Made by a program: the position numbers and the translations under genes. A model generated the notes under the pieces. The model was not told the DNA's origin and ran no database searches. It saw nothing but the letters and a program-made list of their open reading frames with translations. A DNA stretch of 64,000 nucleotides, from the NCBI GenBank assembly GCA_032681305.1, contig CP136340.1, positions 496,001 to 560,000 of the forward strand. Reading direction: 5' to 3'. This DNA comes from HIMB114 sp008638005 (GTDB taxonomy: Bacteria; Pseudomonadota; Alphaproteobacteria; Pelagibacterales; Pelagibacteraceae). Positions 35,289 to 43,124 of this stretch are shown piece after piece (the first letter of the stretch is position 1; the number at the start of each line of letters is the position of its first letter).

Positions 35289-36107
35289 ATGTCAGCAGAA
35301 TTATTAACCAAAGTCCCTTTCGCTAAAAAAGTTAATATCATAACTTCAAACTTTTTTGTTCCAAAACTTGATTGTTATTTTGCTGAAAATCAAAAAGAAA
35401 TTAAACTGGCACAACGCCTCCGATACAAAGTGTTTTTCTCAGAGCGTGATCGAAAACTTTTAACATTAAAATATTTTAAGCGAGATTCTGATCGATTTGA
35501 TCCATTTGCTGATCACCTAATTGTTACACATAAAAAAAGTAAATTTTCAAAAACAAAAGTTGTTGGAACCTATAGGTTATTAAATAGTGCTTCAGCACAA
35601 AAATGTGGTTTTTATTCTAAGGAGGAATTTCACATTGATAAAATGATTAATAACCATGAAGGACAGAATTTGCTTGAACTGAGTAGATCGTGCATTCATC
35701 AAAATTTTAGAAAAAAAAATGTCTTACAATTTATGTGGAAAAAAATTCATCATTACATTTTGGAAAATAATATTGATGTTTTATTTGGAATGGCAAGTTT
35801 TTTAAATGATCAACCTGAAGCTATTAAAACAGAATTAACATATTTATATCAAAAATTTTTAATGGATGAAAATATTAGGGTCTCAGCGCTCGACCATCAT
35901 AAAGTTGATATGAATATTGCAAGTTTAGAAAATGTTTCAGAATTATCTATCGTTAAAAATCTGCCAACCCTTGTTAAAGCTTACCTCAGATTAGGCGCTA
36001 AAATCGGTGATGGTGCGGTTGTAGATAAAATTGTAAAAACTACAGATATTTTCATTTATTTACCTTATAAGAATATCAGCGAAACTTATCTTAAAAAATT
36101 TATATAA
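35289..36107 (+). CDS. olsB: OlsB-like N-acyltransferase (ornithine lipid synthesis, first step)
   Basis: A 272-residue GNAT-fold acyltransferase of the OlsB family, which links a 3-hydroxy fatty acid to the alpha-amino group of ornithine. Family marks are LAQRLRYKVFFSERDR near residue 40, the DSDRFDPFADHLIV segment near residue 70, VVGTYRLL, and LLELSRSCIHQNFRKKNV. It is followed 10 bp later by an OlsA-like gene, the known pathway partner. Strong Pho boxes upstream suggest induction by phosphate starvation. No ribosome binding site precedes the ATG, and the predicted start of transcription falls about one base before it. Confidence 0.88.
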   Translation: MSAELLTKVPFAKKVNIITSNFFVPKLDCYFAENQKEIKLAQRLRYKVFFSERDRKLLTLKYFKRDSDRFDPFADHLIVTHKKSKFSKTKVVGTYRLLNSASAQKCGFYSKEEFHIDKMINNHEGQNLLELSRSCIHQNFRKKNVLQFMWKKIHHYILENNIDVLFGMASFLNDQPEAIKTELTYLYQKFLMDENIRVSALDHHKVDMNIASLENVSELSIVKNLPTLVKAYLRLGAKIGDGAVVDKIVKTTDIFIYLPYKNISETYLKKFI

Positions 36108-36117
36108 GACTTAAAAA

Positions 36118-36870
36118 GTGAAATCGTTGATAGCTTGGGTATTTGGTTTTTCATATTTAAAAAAAATTTATCAAAAATATTATAATGATCCAGAGTTGAG
36201 GGAAAACTTATGGAACAAAACTCTCAATCTTTTTAATATTCAATATTCTATTTTACACGCAGAACGTATTCCTGAGACTGGTGGAGTGATAATTGTCTGT
36301 AATCACCCTTTTGGCTTAGTAGATGGCTTAATCATTGCAAATACAGTTTCAAAAAAAAGATCAGATTACAGAATTTTGATTAATGATGAAATTTCACAAG
36401 TTGATTTAATACGACCCTACCTTTTTCCATTAAAACTTGATGGAAAACGAGAAAGCATTAAATTTAACTTACAATCAAAAGATAATGCCATTCACTATGT
36501 TGAAAACGGTGGTGCTTTAATCATTTTTCCCTCGGGAGAAGTTGCAACAAGAGAAAAGTTATTTGGAAAAGCTGTAGAAAAAAAGTGGCAATCCATTTTA
36601 GGAGCAATTGTCAGAAAAACTAAAGCAACCATTTGCCCTGTTTATTTTAATGGTGAAAACAGTTTTTTCTTTCATATTATAGGTTTAATTCATTATCCCC
36701 TCCGTAGAATATTATTTGCTAGAGAACTGATAAATAAAAAGAACAAATTTTTTAAAGTAATATGTCTACCCTCTCTACATACATCGCAATATCTTAGTAT
36801 GGGAAATTCTGAAATTGCAGAAGAACTTAGGCTAGTGACTCTTAAAGGTGAGAGAAGTTTTAAAAATTAG
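36118..36870 (+). CDS. olsA: OlsA-like lysophospholipid/lyso-ornithine lipid O-acyltransferase
   Basis: A 250-residue PlsC-superfamily acyltransferase. The catalytic box is VCNHPFGLVDGLII near residue 60, the form with five residues between His and Asp found in hemolysin/OlsA-like branches. The substrate box is IIFPSGEVATREKLFG near residue 140. OlsA adds the second fatty acid to lyso-ornithine lipid. Pairing with olsB makes that role likely, although a phosphatidic acid role cannot be excluded. The start is GTG; the 3' end overlaps the convergent glycosyltransferase gene by 11 bp. Confidence 0.82.
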   Translation: MKSLIAWVFGFSYLKKIYQKYYNDPELRENLWNKTLNLFNIQYSILHAERIPETGGVIIVCNHPFGLVDGLIIANTVSKKRSDYRILINDEISQVDLIRPYLFPLKLDGKRESIKFNLQSKDNAIHYVENGGALIIFPSGEVATREKLFGKAVEKKWQSILGAIVRKTKATICPVYFNGENSFFFHIIGLIHYPLRRILFARELINKKNKFFKVICLPSLHTSQYLSMGNSEIAEELRLVTLKGERSFKN

Positions 36871-37870
36871 GAAAACAATTTTCTTCAAAAATTTTAGCAC
36901 ATTCTTCCCAAGTATATTTTTGGGCTAATGCTTTACATTTTGATTTATCAATTTTTAAAGACTTTAAAGCTGAAGTTTTTAAATCATTATCTAAGCTATC
37001 AATTTCGGTACCTCCTGTAATATCAATAGGTCCTGGAACTTTGTAACCTGCAATCGGAAGTCCTGCAGCTAGCGCCTCAATAAGCACAATACCAAAGGTA
37101 TCTGTTTTGCTTGGAAATACAAAAACATCACTGGATGCCAAATAATTTGCAATATCTTTATCACCTAACATGCCTGTAAAAACAACATGAGGATATTTTT
37201 TTTTAACTTCATTCATTTGAGGACCATCACCCACAATAATTTTTGTTCCCTCAACATCTAAATCTAAAAAGGCTTTAATATTTTTTTCAATAGCAACTCT
37301 ACCCACATAAATCCAAACCGGACCTTTAAAATCTTTTACTTTGGTACCGTTTCCAAAAACATCATGCTCAACCCCTCTAGTCCAAACTTTAAGTTTATTT
37401 TCATCAAAACCATTTTCAGCTAATTCTTTTTTCATGGTTTGTGTTGTGACTAAAATAGATTGAGAGTGTTTGTGAAAAAATCTCATAAAACGATAAGAAA
37501 AATTAACAGAAATTTTTGTTCTGGCATAAACATAATCTGGAAATTTGGTATGATAGGAAGTTGTAAACTTAATATTATTTTTGTGACAATATTTTCTTCC
37601 AAAAAAACCAAGAGGTCCTTCCGTTGAAATGTGAACCACTTGAGGATTGTATGCTTTAATCATTTTGTTAATTTTTGGCCATGCATTTAAGGCTAATCGA
37701 ATTTCAGGATAGGTTGGCATGGGAACAGTAATAAATTCTTTTGGCGTAATATATTTTACTTGATGACCTCGTTTTTGAAGTTGTTGACCTAGATTATCCA
37801 TGGTTCGTACCACACCATTGGTTTGTGGATACCAGGCATCTGTAATGATTAAAATTTTATAAGGATTCAC
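36860..37870 (-). CDS. GT4-family glycosyltransferase, likely glycolipid synthase (Agt type)
   Basis: A 336-residue GT-B enzyme. The N-terminal domain starts ILIITDAWYPQTNGVVRTMDNL, with HISTEGPLGFFGRKYC in the middle. The C-terminal nucleotide-sugar domain has YVGRVAIEKNIKAFLDL and DVFVFPSKTDTFGIVLIEALAAGLP. Enzymes of this type beside plcP put glucose or glucuronate on diacylglycerol in phosphate-starved marine bacteria. It follows plcP after 5 bp on the minus strand, so both should share the Pho-box promoter. The exact sugar is not readable. Confidence 0.85.
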   Translation of the reverse strand: MNPYKILIITDAWYPQTNGVVRTMDNLGQQLQKRGHQVKYITPKEFITVPMPTYPEIRLALNAWPKINKMIKAYNPQVVHISTEGPLGFFGRKYCHKNNIKFTTSYHTKFPDYVYARTKISVNFSYRFMRFFHKHSQSILVTTQTMKKELAENGFDENKLKVWTRGVEHDVFGNGTKVKDFKGPVWIYVGRVAIEKNIKAFLDLDVEGTKIIVGDGPQMNEVKKKYPHVVFTGMLGDKDIANYLASSDVFVFPSKTDTFGIVLIEALAAGLPIAGYKVPGPIDITGGTEIDSLDNDLKTSALKSLKIDKSKCKALAQKYTWEECAKIFEENCFPNF

Positions 37871-37875
37871 TAAGT

Positions 37876-38730
37876 TTAAGATACAATTCTAATTTTATCT
37901 TGTCTAATTTCTTCGAATTGTTCTTCAACATAAGCATCGGCTAAGATCTCTTTTCTTTTATCTAACCAATGAATAAGTTCAAACTCTCCATTAAAATGTT
38001 CAACTAAAGCCGTACAGCTTTCAACCCAATCACCACAATTTTTATATTCCACGTCTTTCATATTTTCCATGGCAGGGTGATGAATATGGCCACAGATCAC
38101 ACCATCAGCTTTTTGTTTTTTTGCAGATTCAACAACCAATTCTTCAAATTCACTAATAAATTTTACAGCATTTTTAACTTTAAATTTCATGTATTTTGAT
38201 AAAGACCAATACTCTTTTCCAAATCGTCTTCTAAAATAATTTAAGTAACGGTTAAAAGCGATTAGCGCTTCATAAGCAATGGAACCCAACATAGATAACC
38301 ATTTGGCATATCTTATAATTCCATCAAATTGATCACCGTGAACGACCCAATATTTTTTTCCATTAATCCCTTCATGAATTAATTGATTTAAAATTTCAAC
38401 ATTTCCAAGATTAATTGGAATAAATTTTCTTAAAATTTCATCATGATTTCCAGCGATATAAAAAACTCTCGTCCCATGTCTTGCTTTTCTTAAAATTTTT
38501 TGAACCACATCATTATGTTGTTGAGGCCAATACCACTTATTTTTTAGTGCCCATCCATCAACAATATCACCAACTAAATATAAATTTTCAGAACGCGTAT
38601 ACTTAATAAACTCTAAAACCATATCGGCCTGACAGCCTCTTGTTCCTAAATGAATGTCTGAAATCCAAATGGACTTGTACTGAAGTAATTTTCCATCAAC
38701 GGCTTTTAATATAGGTTTTTTCTCTATCAT
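37876..38730 (-). CDS. plcP: PlcP-type metallophosphoesterase (phospholipase C for headgroup removal)
   Basis: A 284-residue calcineurin-fold phosphoesterase. Metal motifs are WISDIHLGTRG near residue 24, YLVGDIVDGW near residue 53, IAGNHDEILR near residue 93, WVVHGDQFDG and VICGHIHHPAM. The fold is close to LpxH, but the gene pair with a GT4 enzyme and the Pho-type repeats upstream identify the PlcP group, which converts phosphatidylglycerol or phosphatidylethanolamine to diacylglycerol under phosphate stress. The start ATG is inside a TATGAT that could also be a -10 element. Confidence 0.87.
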   Translation of the reverse strand: MIEKKPILKAVDGKLLQYKSIWISDIHLGTRGCQADMVLEFIKYTRSENLYLVGDIVDGWALKNKWYWPQQHNDVVQKILRKARHGTRVFYIAGNHDEILRKFIPINLGNVEILNQLIHEGINGKKYWVVHGDQFDGIIRYAKWLSMLGSIAYEALIAFNRYLNYFRRRFGKEYWSLSKYMKFKVKNAVKFISEFEELVVESAKKQKADGVICGHIHHPAMENMKDVEYKNCGDWVESCTALVEHFNGEFELIHWLDKRKEILADAYVEEQFEEIRQDKIRIVS

Positions 38731-38743
38731 AAACGAATCTCTA

Positions 38744-38783
38744 TTGTCAGTTGAATCATAATTGTGTTACAGAACTGTTAAAA
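38744..38783 (-). promoter_or_regulatory. Pho-box array between plcP and the dgk-like gene
   Basis: Read on the minus strand, 7-bp units TTTTAAC, CTGTAAC, TTATGAT and CTGACAA follow at 11-bp steps, separated by AGTT, ACAA and TCAA. CTGTAAC is identical to the unit before pstS. The array ends 13 bp before the plcP ATG, and the divergent kinase gene starts 23 bp away on the other side, so it may serve both. Confidence 0.65.
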
Positions 38784-38806
38784 TTTTTTTAAACAAAAAA
38801 GATTAG

Positions 38807-39664
38807 ATGAATAAAATAGCAGTTATTTACAACCCAAATGCAGGAAGCGGGAAGATTAAAAAGCTTTTACAAATCAAAGAGCGATTAAGTTTAAATAATT
38901 CCGTCACTATCTTTGACACTCAAAAACCGGGTGATGCAACGGAAATTGCTAGAAGAGAATGTAAAAATTTTGACATTGTTGTAGCTGCAGGTGGTGATGG
39001 AACCATTAATGAAGTTATTAATGGAATTGATAAAGATACAAAACTTGGAATCGTTCCTCTTGGTACAGCAAATATTTTAGCCATTGAGGCAGGCATTAAA
39101 AGTGACGTGAAATCAATTTGTAAATTAATTGAAAAAGGAACGACCAAAAAAATTTACGTCTCTAATATTAATAATAAAAAATTCTTTTTAATGGCAGGAA
39201 TTGGCTACGATGGAGATATCGTTCATAAGATGCATCCTTCTCTTAAAAAAATATTTGGTAAAGCCATGTTTGGTTTACTTGGATTGATCGAATTTTTTAA
39301 ACTCAAGAAGTACAATATTAAGGTTGAAGCCGATTATCATACTGTTTCAGGAAATTGGGTATTGGTTACAAATGCTAAACATTATGCAGGTCCTTATAAA
39401 ATCACAAAGTCTACTAATATTTTTGAAGATAGTATGGTTTGCTATGTATTTAGAGATTTAAGTAGGTTGGGATTTTTATACTATATCTTTTTAATTATGT
39501 TTTATGGCGATCTTAGTAAATCTAAAAAAGTCACTAAGTTAATTTCTAAAAATATTAAAATTTCATCACAAGAAAATATCAACGTACAGTGTGATGGTGA
39601 AAAATATGGATCATTGCCAGTTGAAATTCATTTTAAGTCTGAACCCATTCAATTGATTTCATAA
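38807..39664 (+). CDS. Diacylglycerol kinase-family lipid kinase (DgkB/YegS type)
   Basis: A 285-residue lipid kinase. NPNAGSGKIKK near residue 9, VVAAGGDGTINEVING near residue 57 and PLGTANILA mark the catalytic domain. The C-terminal domain includes MAGIGYDGDIVHKM. It would phosphorylate diacylglycerol to phosphatidate and so oppose, or tune, the PlcP/glycolipid branch. It is divergent from plcP with 76 bp between starts. Substrate specificity (diacylglycerol or sphingoid/other lipid) is inferred from context. Confidence 0.85.
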   Translation: MNKIAVIYNPNAGSGKIKKLLQIKERLSLNNSVTIFDTQKPGDATEIARRECKNFDIVVAAGGDGTINEVINGIDKDTKLGIVPLGTANILAIEAGIKSDVKSICKLIEKGTTKKIYVSNINNKKFFLMAGIGYDGDIVHKMHPSLKKIFGKAMFGLLGLIEFFKLKKYNIKVEADYHTVSGNWVLVTNAKHYAGPYKITKSTNIFEDSMVCYVFRDLSRLGFLYYIFLIMFYGDLSKSKKVTKLISKNIKISSQENINVQCDGEKYGSLPVEIHFKSEPIQLIS

Positions 39665-39708
39665 AAAATTAACATTTTAATTTTTAAAATTCCTATATTG
39701 CTAAACAC

Positions 39709-40329
39709 ATGCGAGCTATGAAATTTAGTGAACTGATTATTCTCTTTTTGGGAATTCCATTAATTTTATTAATTGCAAGAATTAATGTTCAAATTTTAAT
39801 TACTGTTATTTTAAGCTGTTTAGCAGTGTGCTTGTATTTAAAATTTAATAAAATAAAAATTATTAATTATCACAGCAAAAATCCTCAAAATTTAAAATAT
39901 ATTTTATATAGAATTGTATTTGTTTCTTTTTTAATTTTAAGTTTTTCTTTTCTTTATGATCAAGAAAATTTTTTATCCTTTCCAAAAGAAAATTTTAATA
40001 TTTATATTTTAGTAATGATATTATATCCCTTTCTTAGCGCTTTACCTCAAGAAGTATTATACCGAAGATTTTTTTTTGAGCGTTATGAAAAAACATTTCC
40101 AGGTAAAACAAAATTTATTATTTTAAATTCAATTTTTTTTTCTTTAGGACATATTATTTATCTTAATCCCATTGTGATTGGTTTCACCTTTATTGGAGGT
40201 TTAATTTTTGCGTGGAATTATTATGAACATCGCTCGACTTTTTGGGTCACGCTTGAACATGCAATCTATGGAAATGTAGTTTTTACCTCAGGTTTAGGTA
40301 TTTACTTTTATCACGGTACAATTCAGTAA
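39709..40329 (+). CDS. CPBP (CAAX-like) intramembrane protease family protein
   Basis: A 206-residue polytopic protein with about six helices. The ABI/CPBP motif 1 reads ALPQEVLYRRFFFERY, so the first Glu of EExxxR is Gln, while the second Glu and Arg remain. Motif 2 is SLGHIIYLNP with the His, and the last motif is EHAIYGNVVF. Family members are Rce1-like proteases or bacteriocin-immunity proteins. Whether the Gln variant is active is unclear. The second Met (39718) is an alternative start. Confidence 0.82.
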   Translation: MRAMKFSELIILFLGIPLILLIARINVQILITVILSCLAVCLYLKFNKIKIINYHSKNPQNLKYILYRIVFVSFLILSFSFLYDQENFLSFPKENFNIYILVMILYPFLSALPQEVLYRRFFFERYEKTFPGKTKFIILNSIFFSLGHIIYLNPIVIGFTFIGGLIFAWNYYEHRSTFWVTLEHAIYGNVVFTSGLGIYFYHGTIQ

Positions 40330-40425
40330 CTAAAAAACAATATAAGTAATCACAAACAAGATACCGGCAACTATAACTAAAAAGACTGGAACTGTTTTGT
40401 TGAGTGGTAGGTTTGATAAATTCAT
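40330..40425 (-). CDS. 31-residue single-helix membrane peptide coupled to DoxX gene
   Basis: A small ORF whose ATG overlaps the DoxX stop codon in TAATG, with AAGGAA eight bases upstream as ribosome binding site. It encodes a short polar start (MNLSNLPLNKT) and one hydrophobic segment (VPVFLVIVAGILFVITYIVF) ending at the stop. Coupling, a binding site and a clean membrane-segment composition support a real gene; no family is recognised. Confidence 0.6.
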   Translation of the reverse strand: MNLSNLPLNKTVPVFLVIVAGILFVITYIVF

Positions 40426-40880
40426 TAAAATTCCTTGGGTAATTGTCCATCGATTGAAAACTTTTCTCCACCTTTAAAAGTAATTGCAATCATAATAAGC
40501 ATCCACATTAAAGGATATTCATATCCTCCTTTAACCCATAAAAATCCATTTTGAAAATGAACAAAGAAGGTTGCAACAAATAACACTCCAATAAGTTGGA
40601 CTGAAAAAAGTCTCGTCAAGAAACCAAGAGCCACACAAATTCCACCGGCAAACTCTACAATTCCAACATACCATGCAAAAAATATTGCAGGCTCAATTCC
40701 TATAGATGAAAAAAAATTTGCAGTACGATCAATCCCACCAAACACTTTTCCATAACCGTGAGGAATCATCATCACACCTGCTGCAAAACGAATGAGTGGG
40801 TAAGATAAGTTCGATATCGCGTCATAAAATGGTTGAAGCGGTTTTATGATAGCTCGAGTGGTTCTGCTTACTGGTATCAT
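40425..40880 (-). CDS. DoxX family membrane protein
   Basis: A 151-residue protein with four membrane helices of the DoxX/DoxD-like family. Typical pieces are LIRFAAGVMMIPHGYGKVFGG, VGIVEFAGGICVALGFLTR and FFVHFQNGFLWVKGGYEYPLMW. Family members act in quinone or thiol redox systems, but many are uncharacterised. It is followed by a coupled 31-residue membrane peptide and divergent from a small ion channel gene. Confidence 0.87.
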   Translation of the reverse strand: MIPVSRTTRAIIKPLQPFYDAISNLSYPLIRFAAGVMMIPHGYGKVFGGIDRTANFFSSIGIEPAIFFAWYVGIVEFAGGICVALGFLTRLFSVQLIGVLFVATFFVHFQNGFLWVKGGYEYPLMWMLIMIAITFKGGEKFSIDGQLPKEF

Positions 40881-40905
40881 TTCAAAATATTTGTATATTA
40901 AAAAG

Positions 40906-41322
40906 ATGATTTGGTCGATTATTTTGACAGTAATTTTGGTGGGACTATGTTTAAAAATCCATGGAATTACACTTAATTACCTAAGCAAAAACACATCGAA
41001 AAAATTTATTTACTCAGATTTCATAAAAATTTCATCTTTTCTCATCAGTTCTCATGTCATTCAAATCAGTTTATTTGCTTACTATTACTATTTCATCTAC
41101 CATAATAACCCTGGGGCAGATTTATTCCAAGGTAATCTAACTGGATCTTTTTTAGATTTTTTTTATTACTCTGCAAATTGTTACACAACATTAGGAACAG
41201 GTGATATTTATACAAATGGTAATCTTAGAATTGCAACAAGCTTAGAAGCTTTAATTGGTTTAGTCCTTATTGCTTGGACGGCTACATTTAAATTAAGTTA
41301 TTTATTTAAATCCAGAAATTAA
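40906..41322 (+). CDS. Two-pore-helix type potassium channel (minimal Ion_trans_2 protein)
   Basis: Starting at ATG 40906 the protein has 138 residues: three hydrophobic segments with a pore loop of K+-channel type, NCYTTLGTGDIYT, before the last helix. The filter TLGTGD deviates from the classical TVGYGD. There is no C-terminal RCK/TrkA domain, so gating would need another protein. The open frame extends upstream to 40846, overlapping DoxX, but that extension lacks support. The 3' end overlaps msrB by 4 bp. Confidence 0.8.
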   Translation: MIWSIILTVILVGLCLKIHGITLNYLSKNTSKKFIYSDFIKISSFLISSHVIQISLFAYYYYFIYHNNPGADLFQGNLTGSFLDFFYYSANCYTTLGTGDIYTNGNLRIATSLEALIGLVLIAWTATFKLSYLFKSRN

Positions 41323-41792
41323 GTTTTAGGAGTAAATTTTAAAACTATTCCGTTATTACAATATCGTTTGAAAGTTGGAGCTGGTCCATCATCAAAAACA
41401 TGTCCGTGATGACCTTTGCAATTAATGCAATGATACTCTGTTCTAGGAAAAATAAGTTTGTAATCTGTTTTGGTTCCTAGAGATCCTGGAACATAATCAT
41501 AAAAAGAGGGCCACCCCGTGCCCGAATCATATTTTTTAGATGAATGGAATAATTTTGTATTACAACCCACACAGACATAATCCCCTTCTCTTTTTTCATC
41601 ATTCAAAGGACTCGTAAACGCAGGTTCTGTTCCTTCTTTTCTTAAAATTCTAAATTGCTCAGGTGATAAAATTTTTTTCCACTCTTCATCAGTTTTAACA
41701 AAGTCATTGATGGCAGCAAAAATTTTAGTTTGATGAAGTCCAAGGAATAACAAAAATTGAATACAAATTTTTGAAAAAAACCTTCTTGTCAT
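41319..41792 (-). CDS. msrB: Exported methionine-R-sulfoxide reductase B
   Basis: Reduces methionine-R-sulfoxide in proteins. The 157-residue protein has the MsrB core: EWKKILSPEQFRILRKEGTEPAF, zinc CxxC pairs CVGC and CINC, SGTGWPSFYD, and the catalytic Cys in RYCNNGIVLKF. An N-terminal MTRRFFSKICIQFLLFLG stretch looks like a signal peptide, possibly Tat-like because of the RR pair, so it should act in the periplasm. It starts 1 bp after the upstream transferase gene and ends the HupE operon. Confidence 0.92.
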   Translation of the reverse strand: MTRRFFSKICIQFLLFLGLHQTKIFAAINDFVKTDEEWKKILSPEQFRILRKEGTEPAFTSPLNDEKREGDYVCVGCNTKLFHSSKKYDSGTGWPSFYDYVPGSLGTKTDYKLIFPRTEYHCINCKGHHGHVFDDGPAPTFKRYCNNGIVLKFTPKT

Positions 41793-43124
41793 TTATGCGT
41801 ATTTTCTTTTATCAATAAATTGAATTAGATTATTTTGTTCTTCAGTTTTATTATTTTTTTGTTTTAATGCTTCATACATATTTTGTAGATCATCTAATGT
41901 ATCAACATCGATAAGTTCGAAATCACTTTTTTTAATGTTATACATATGTTTTGTAAAATCATTCATAACTTGGCTGGACTTATAATCAACTCGAGTAAAA
42001 GCGTTTCCTAAATTCTTTAACTTGGTAGAAAAGCAACAGTATCCTCCGTCTTTGGTGCCAATGATATAACTATCCTTTTGTTTGAGCTCATCTACAGCCT
42101 TGACTAAATGACTAGATTTTAATTCTGGAATATCAGAACCTGTTAAAATAATATTTTTTCCAAAGGGCGAACAAATATCATAAGCTTCTTGCATGGATTG
42201 ACCAATATTTTCTGATTGAATATCAAGAATACTGTATTTTTCTAAACCAAGTTCATAAAGATAATCTCTCGTTGGGCTATTATTAATAATAACAATTTTA
42301 TTTTCATTTTGATCCAAGTTCAAAATATTTTCTTTTACAATAGATAAACAATGTAAATTAAATTGATCAACAAGTTGGTTGTCTTTTAAAACTTCTCTTA
42401 ATCTTGTCTTTGAATTTTTTGATTTTGGATCTTTAGTAAAAAAACAATAAATATTTTTAATTGAATCTTGTTTAAATGTTTTGGCTTGTGTAGCAGTTTT
42501 AAATAATGTTTTAACCGTTTGCCAAAACGAATTTTCTTCATATTTTCTAGCCGATGTTACAATTTCTCTTGTAATTTCTTTAATTTCAACCCCAAGAGCT
42601 TTGGCTTGCCAAACGAATTTATGATCCTCGCCTTCGGTGAGGTTTTCATCAAATCTTCCTACAAGATTAAAAAGATTTTTATGAATTAAAAATGACTGGT
42701 CGCCAAAAGGTAGGTCAAAATTTTTAGATCTAAAATTAGCTCCTTTTGCATTGATGGTATTTTTATTTTTATCAAAGGCTAATTTAAAATACCCAAGTTG
42801 TTTTTTTTGTAACCGATCAAGATCTTCTTGTTCAATTTTATTGATTTGACTATCAATATGTAAAAACCACAAATAATGATTTTCAGCTTTTAAAGCACCG
42901 GCATTTAATGCTTTTCCTCGATTAGAGTTTGTAACTTTGACTAATTTGTTAATATTTAAATTGATATCATTTAATTCCTCAATAGATAATTCATGTTCTT
43001 GATCAAGAACTAAAATAATTTCGTGCTGTGAAAAATTTTGTTTTAAAACTTTTAATAAAGAAAAATCTTTTTCTTGTTTTGAAGCAGGTATAATAATTGA
43101 ATATTTTTTATGTAAGGGCATCAA
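41793..43124 (-). CDS. Fused GT2-type transferase and DUF2064 nucleotidyl/glycosyltransferase-like protein
   Basis: Residues ~1-220 are a GT2-family domain (YSIIIPASKQEKD, SNRGKALNAGALKA, WFLHIDSQI, LTEGEDHKFVW) of the selenodomain-associated type (TIGR04283-like). Residues ~225-430 form a DUF2064/TIGR04282-like domain (CFFTKDPKSKNSKTRLRE, ILTGSDIPEL, IGTKDGGYCCFS). These two families are often neighbouring genes; here they are one 443-residue polypeptide. The donor and acceptor are unknown. The start overlaps the HupE gene by 4 bp and msrB follows directly. Confidence 0.8.
   Translation of the reverse strand: MMPLHKKYSIIIPASKQEKDFSLLKVLKQNFSQHEIILVLDQEHELSIEELNDINLNINKLVKVTNSNRGKALNAGALKAENHYLWFLHIDSQINKIEQEDLDRLQKKQLGYFKLAFDKNKNTINAKGANFRSKNFDLPFGDQSFLIHKNLFNLVGRFDENLTEGEDHKFVWQAKALGVEIKEITREIVTSARKYEENSFWQTVKTLFKTATQAKTFKQDSIKNIYCFFTKDPKSKNSKTRLREVLKDNQLVDQFNLHCLSIVKENILNLDQNENKIVIINNSPTRDYLYELGLEKYSILDIQSENIGQSMQEAYDICSPFGKNIILTGSDIPELKSSHLVKAVDELKQKDSYIIGTKDGGYCCFSTKLKNLGNAFTRVDYKSSQVMNDFTKHMYNIKKSDFELIDVDTLDDLQNMYEALKQKNNKTEEQNNLIQFIDKRKYA

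Noticed and set aside
38731..38806. GANTC (CcrM) site clusters in spacers such as this one
   Set aside because: Two sites in a short spacer are not far from what chance gives in this composition, so no methylation-dependent control is claimed.
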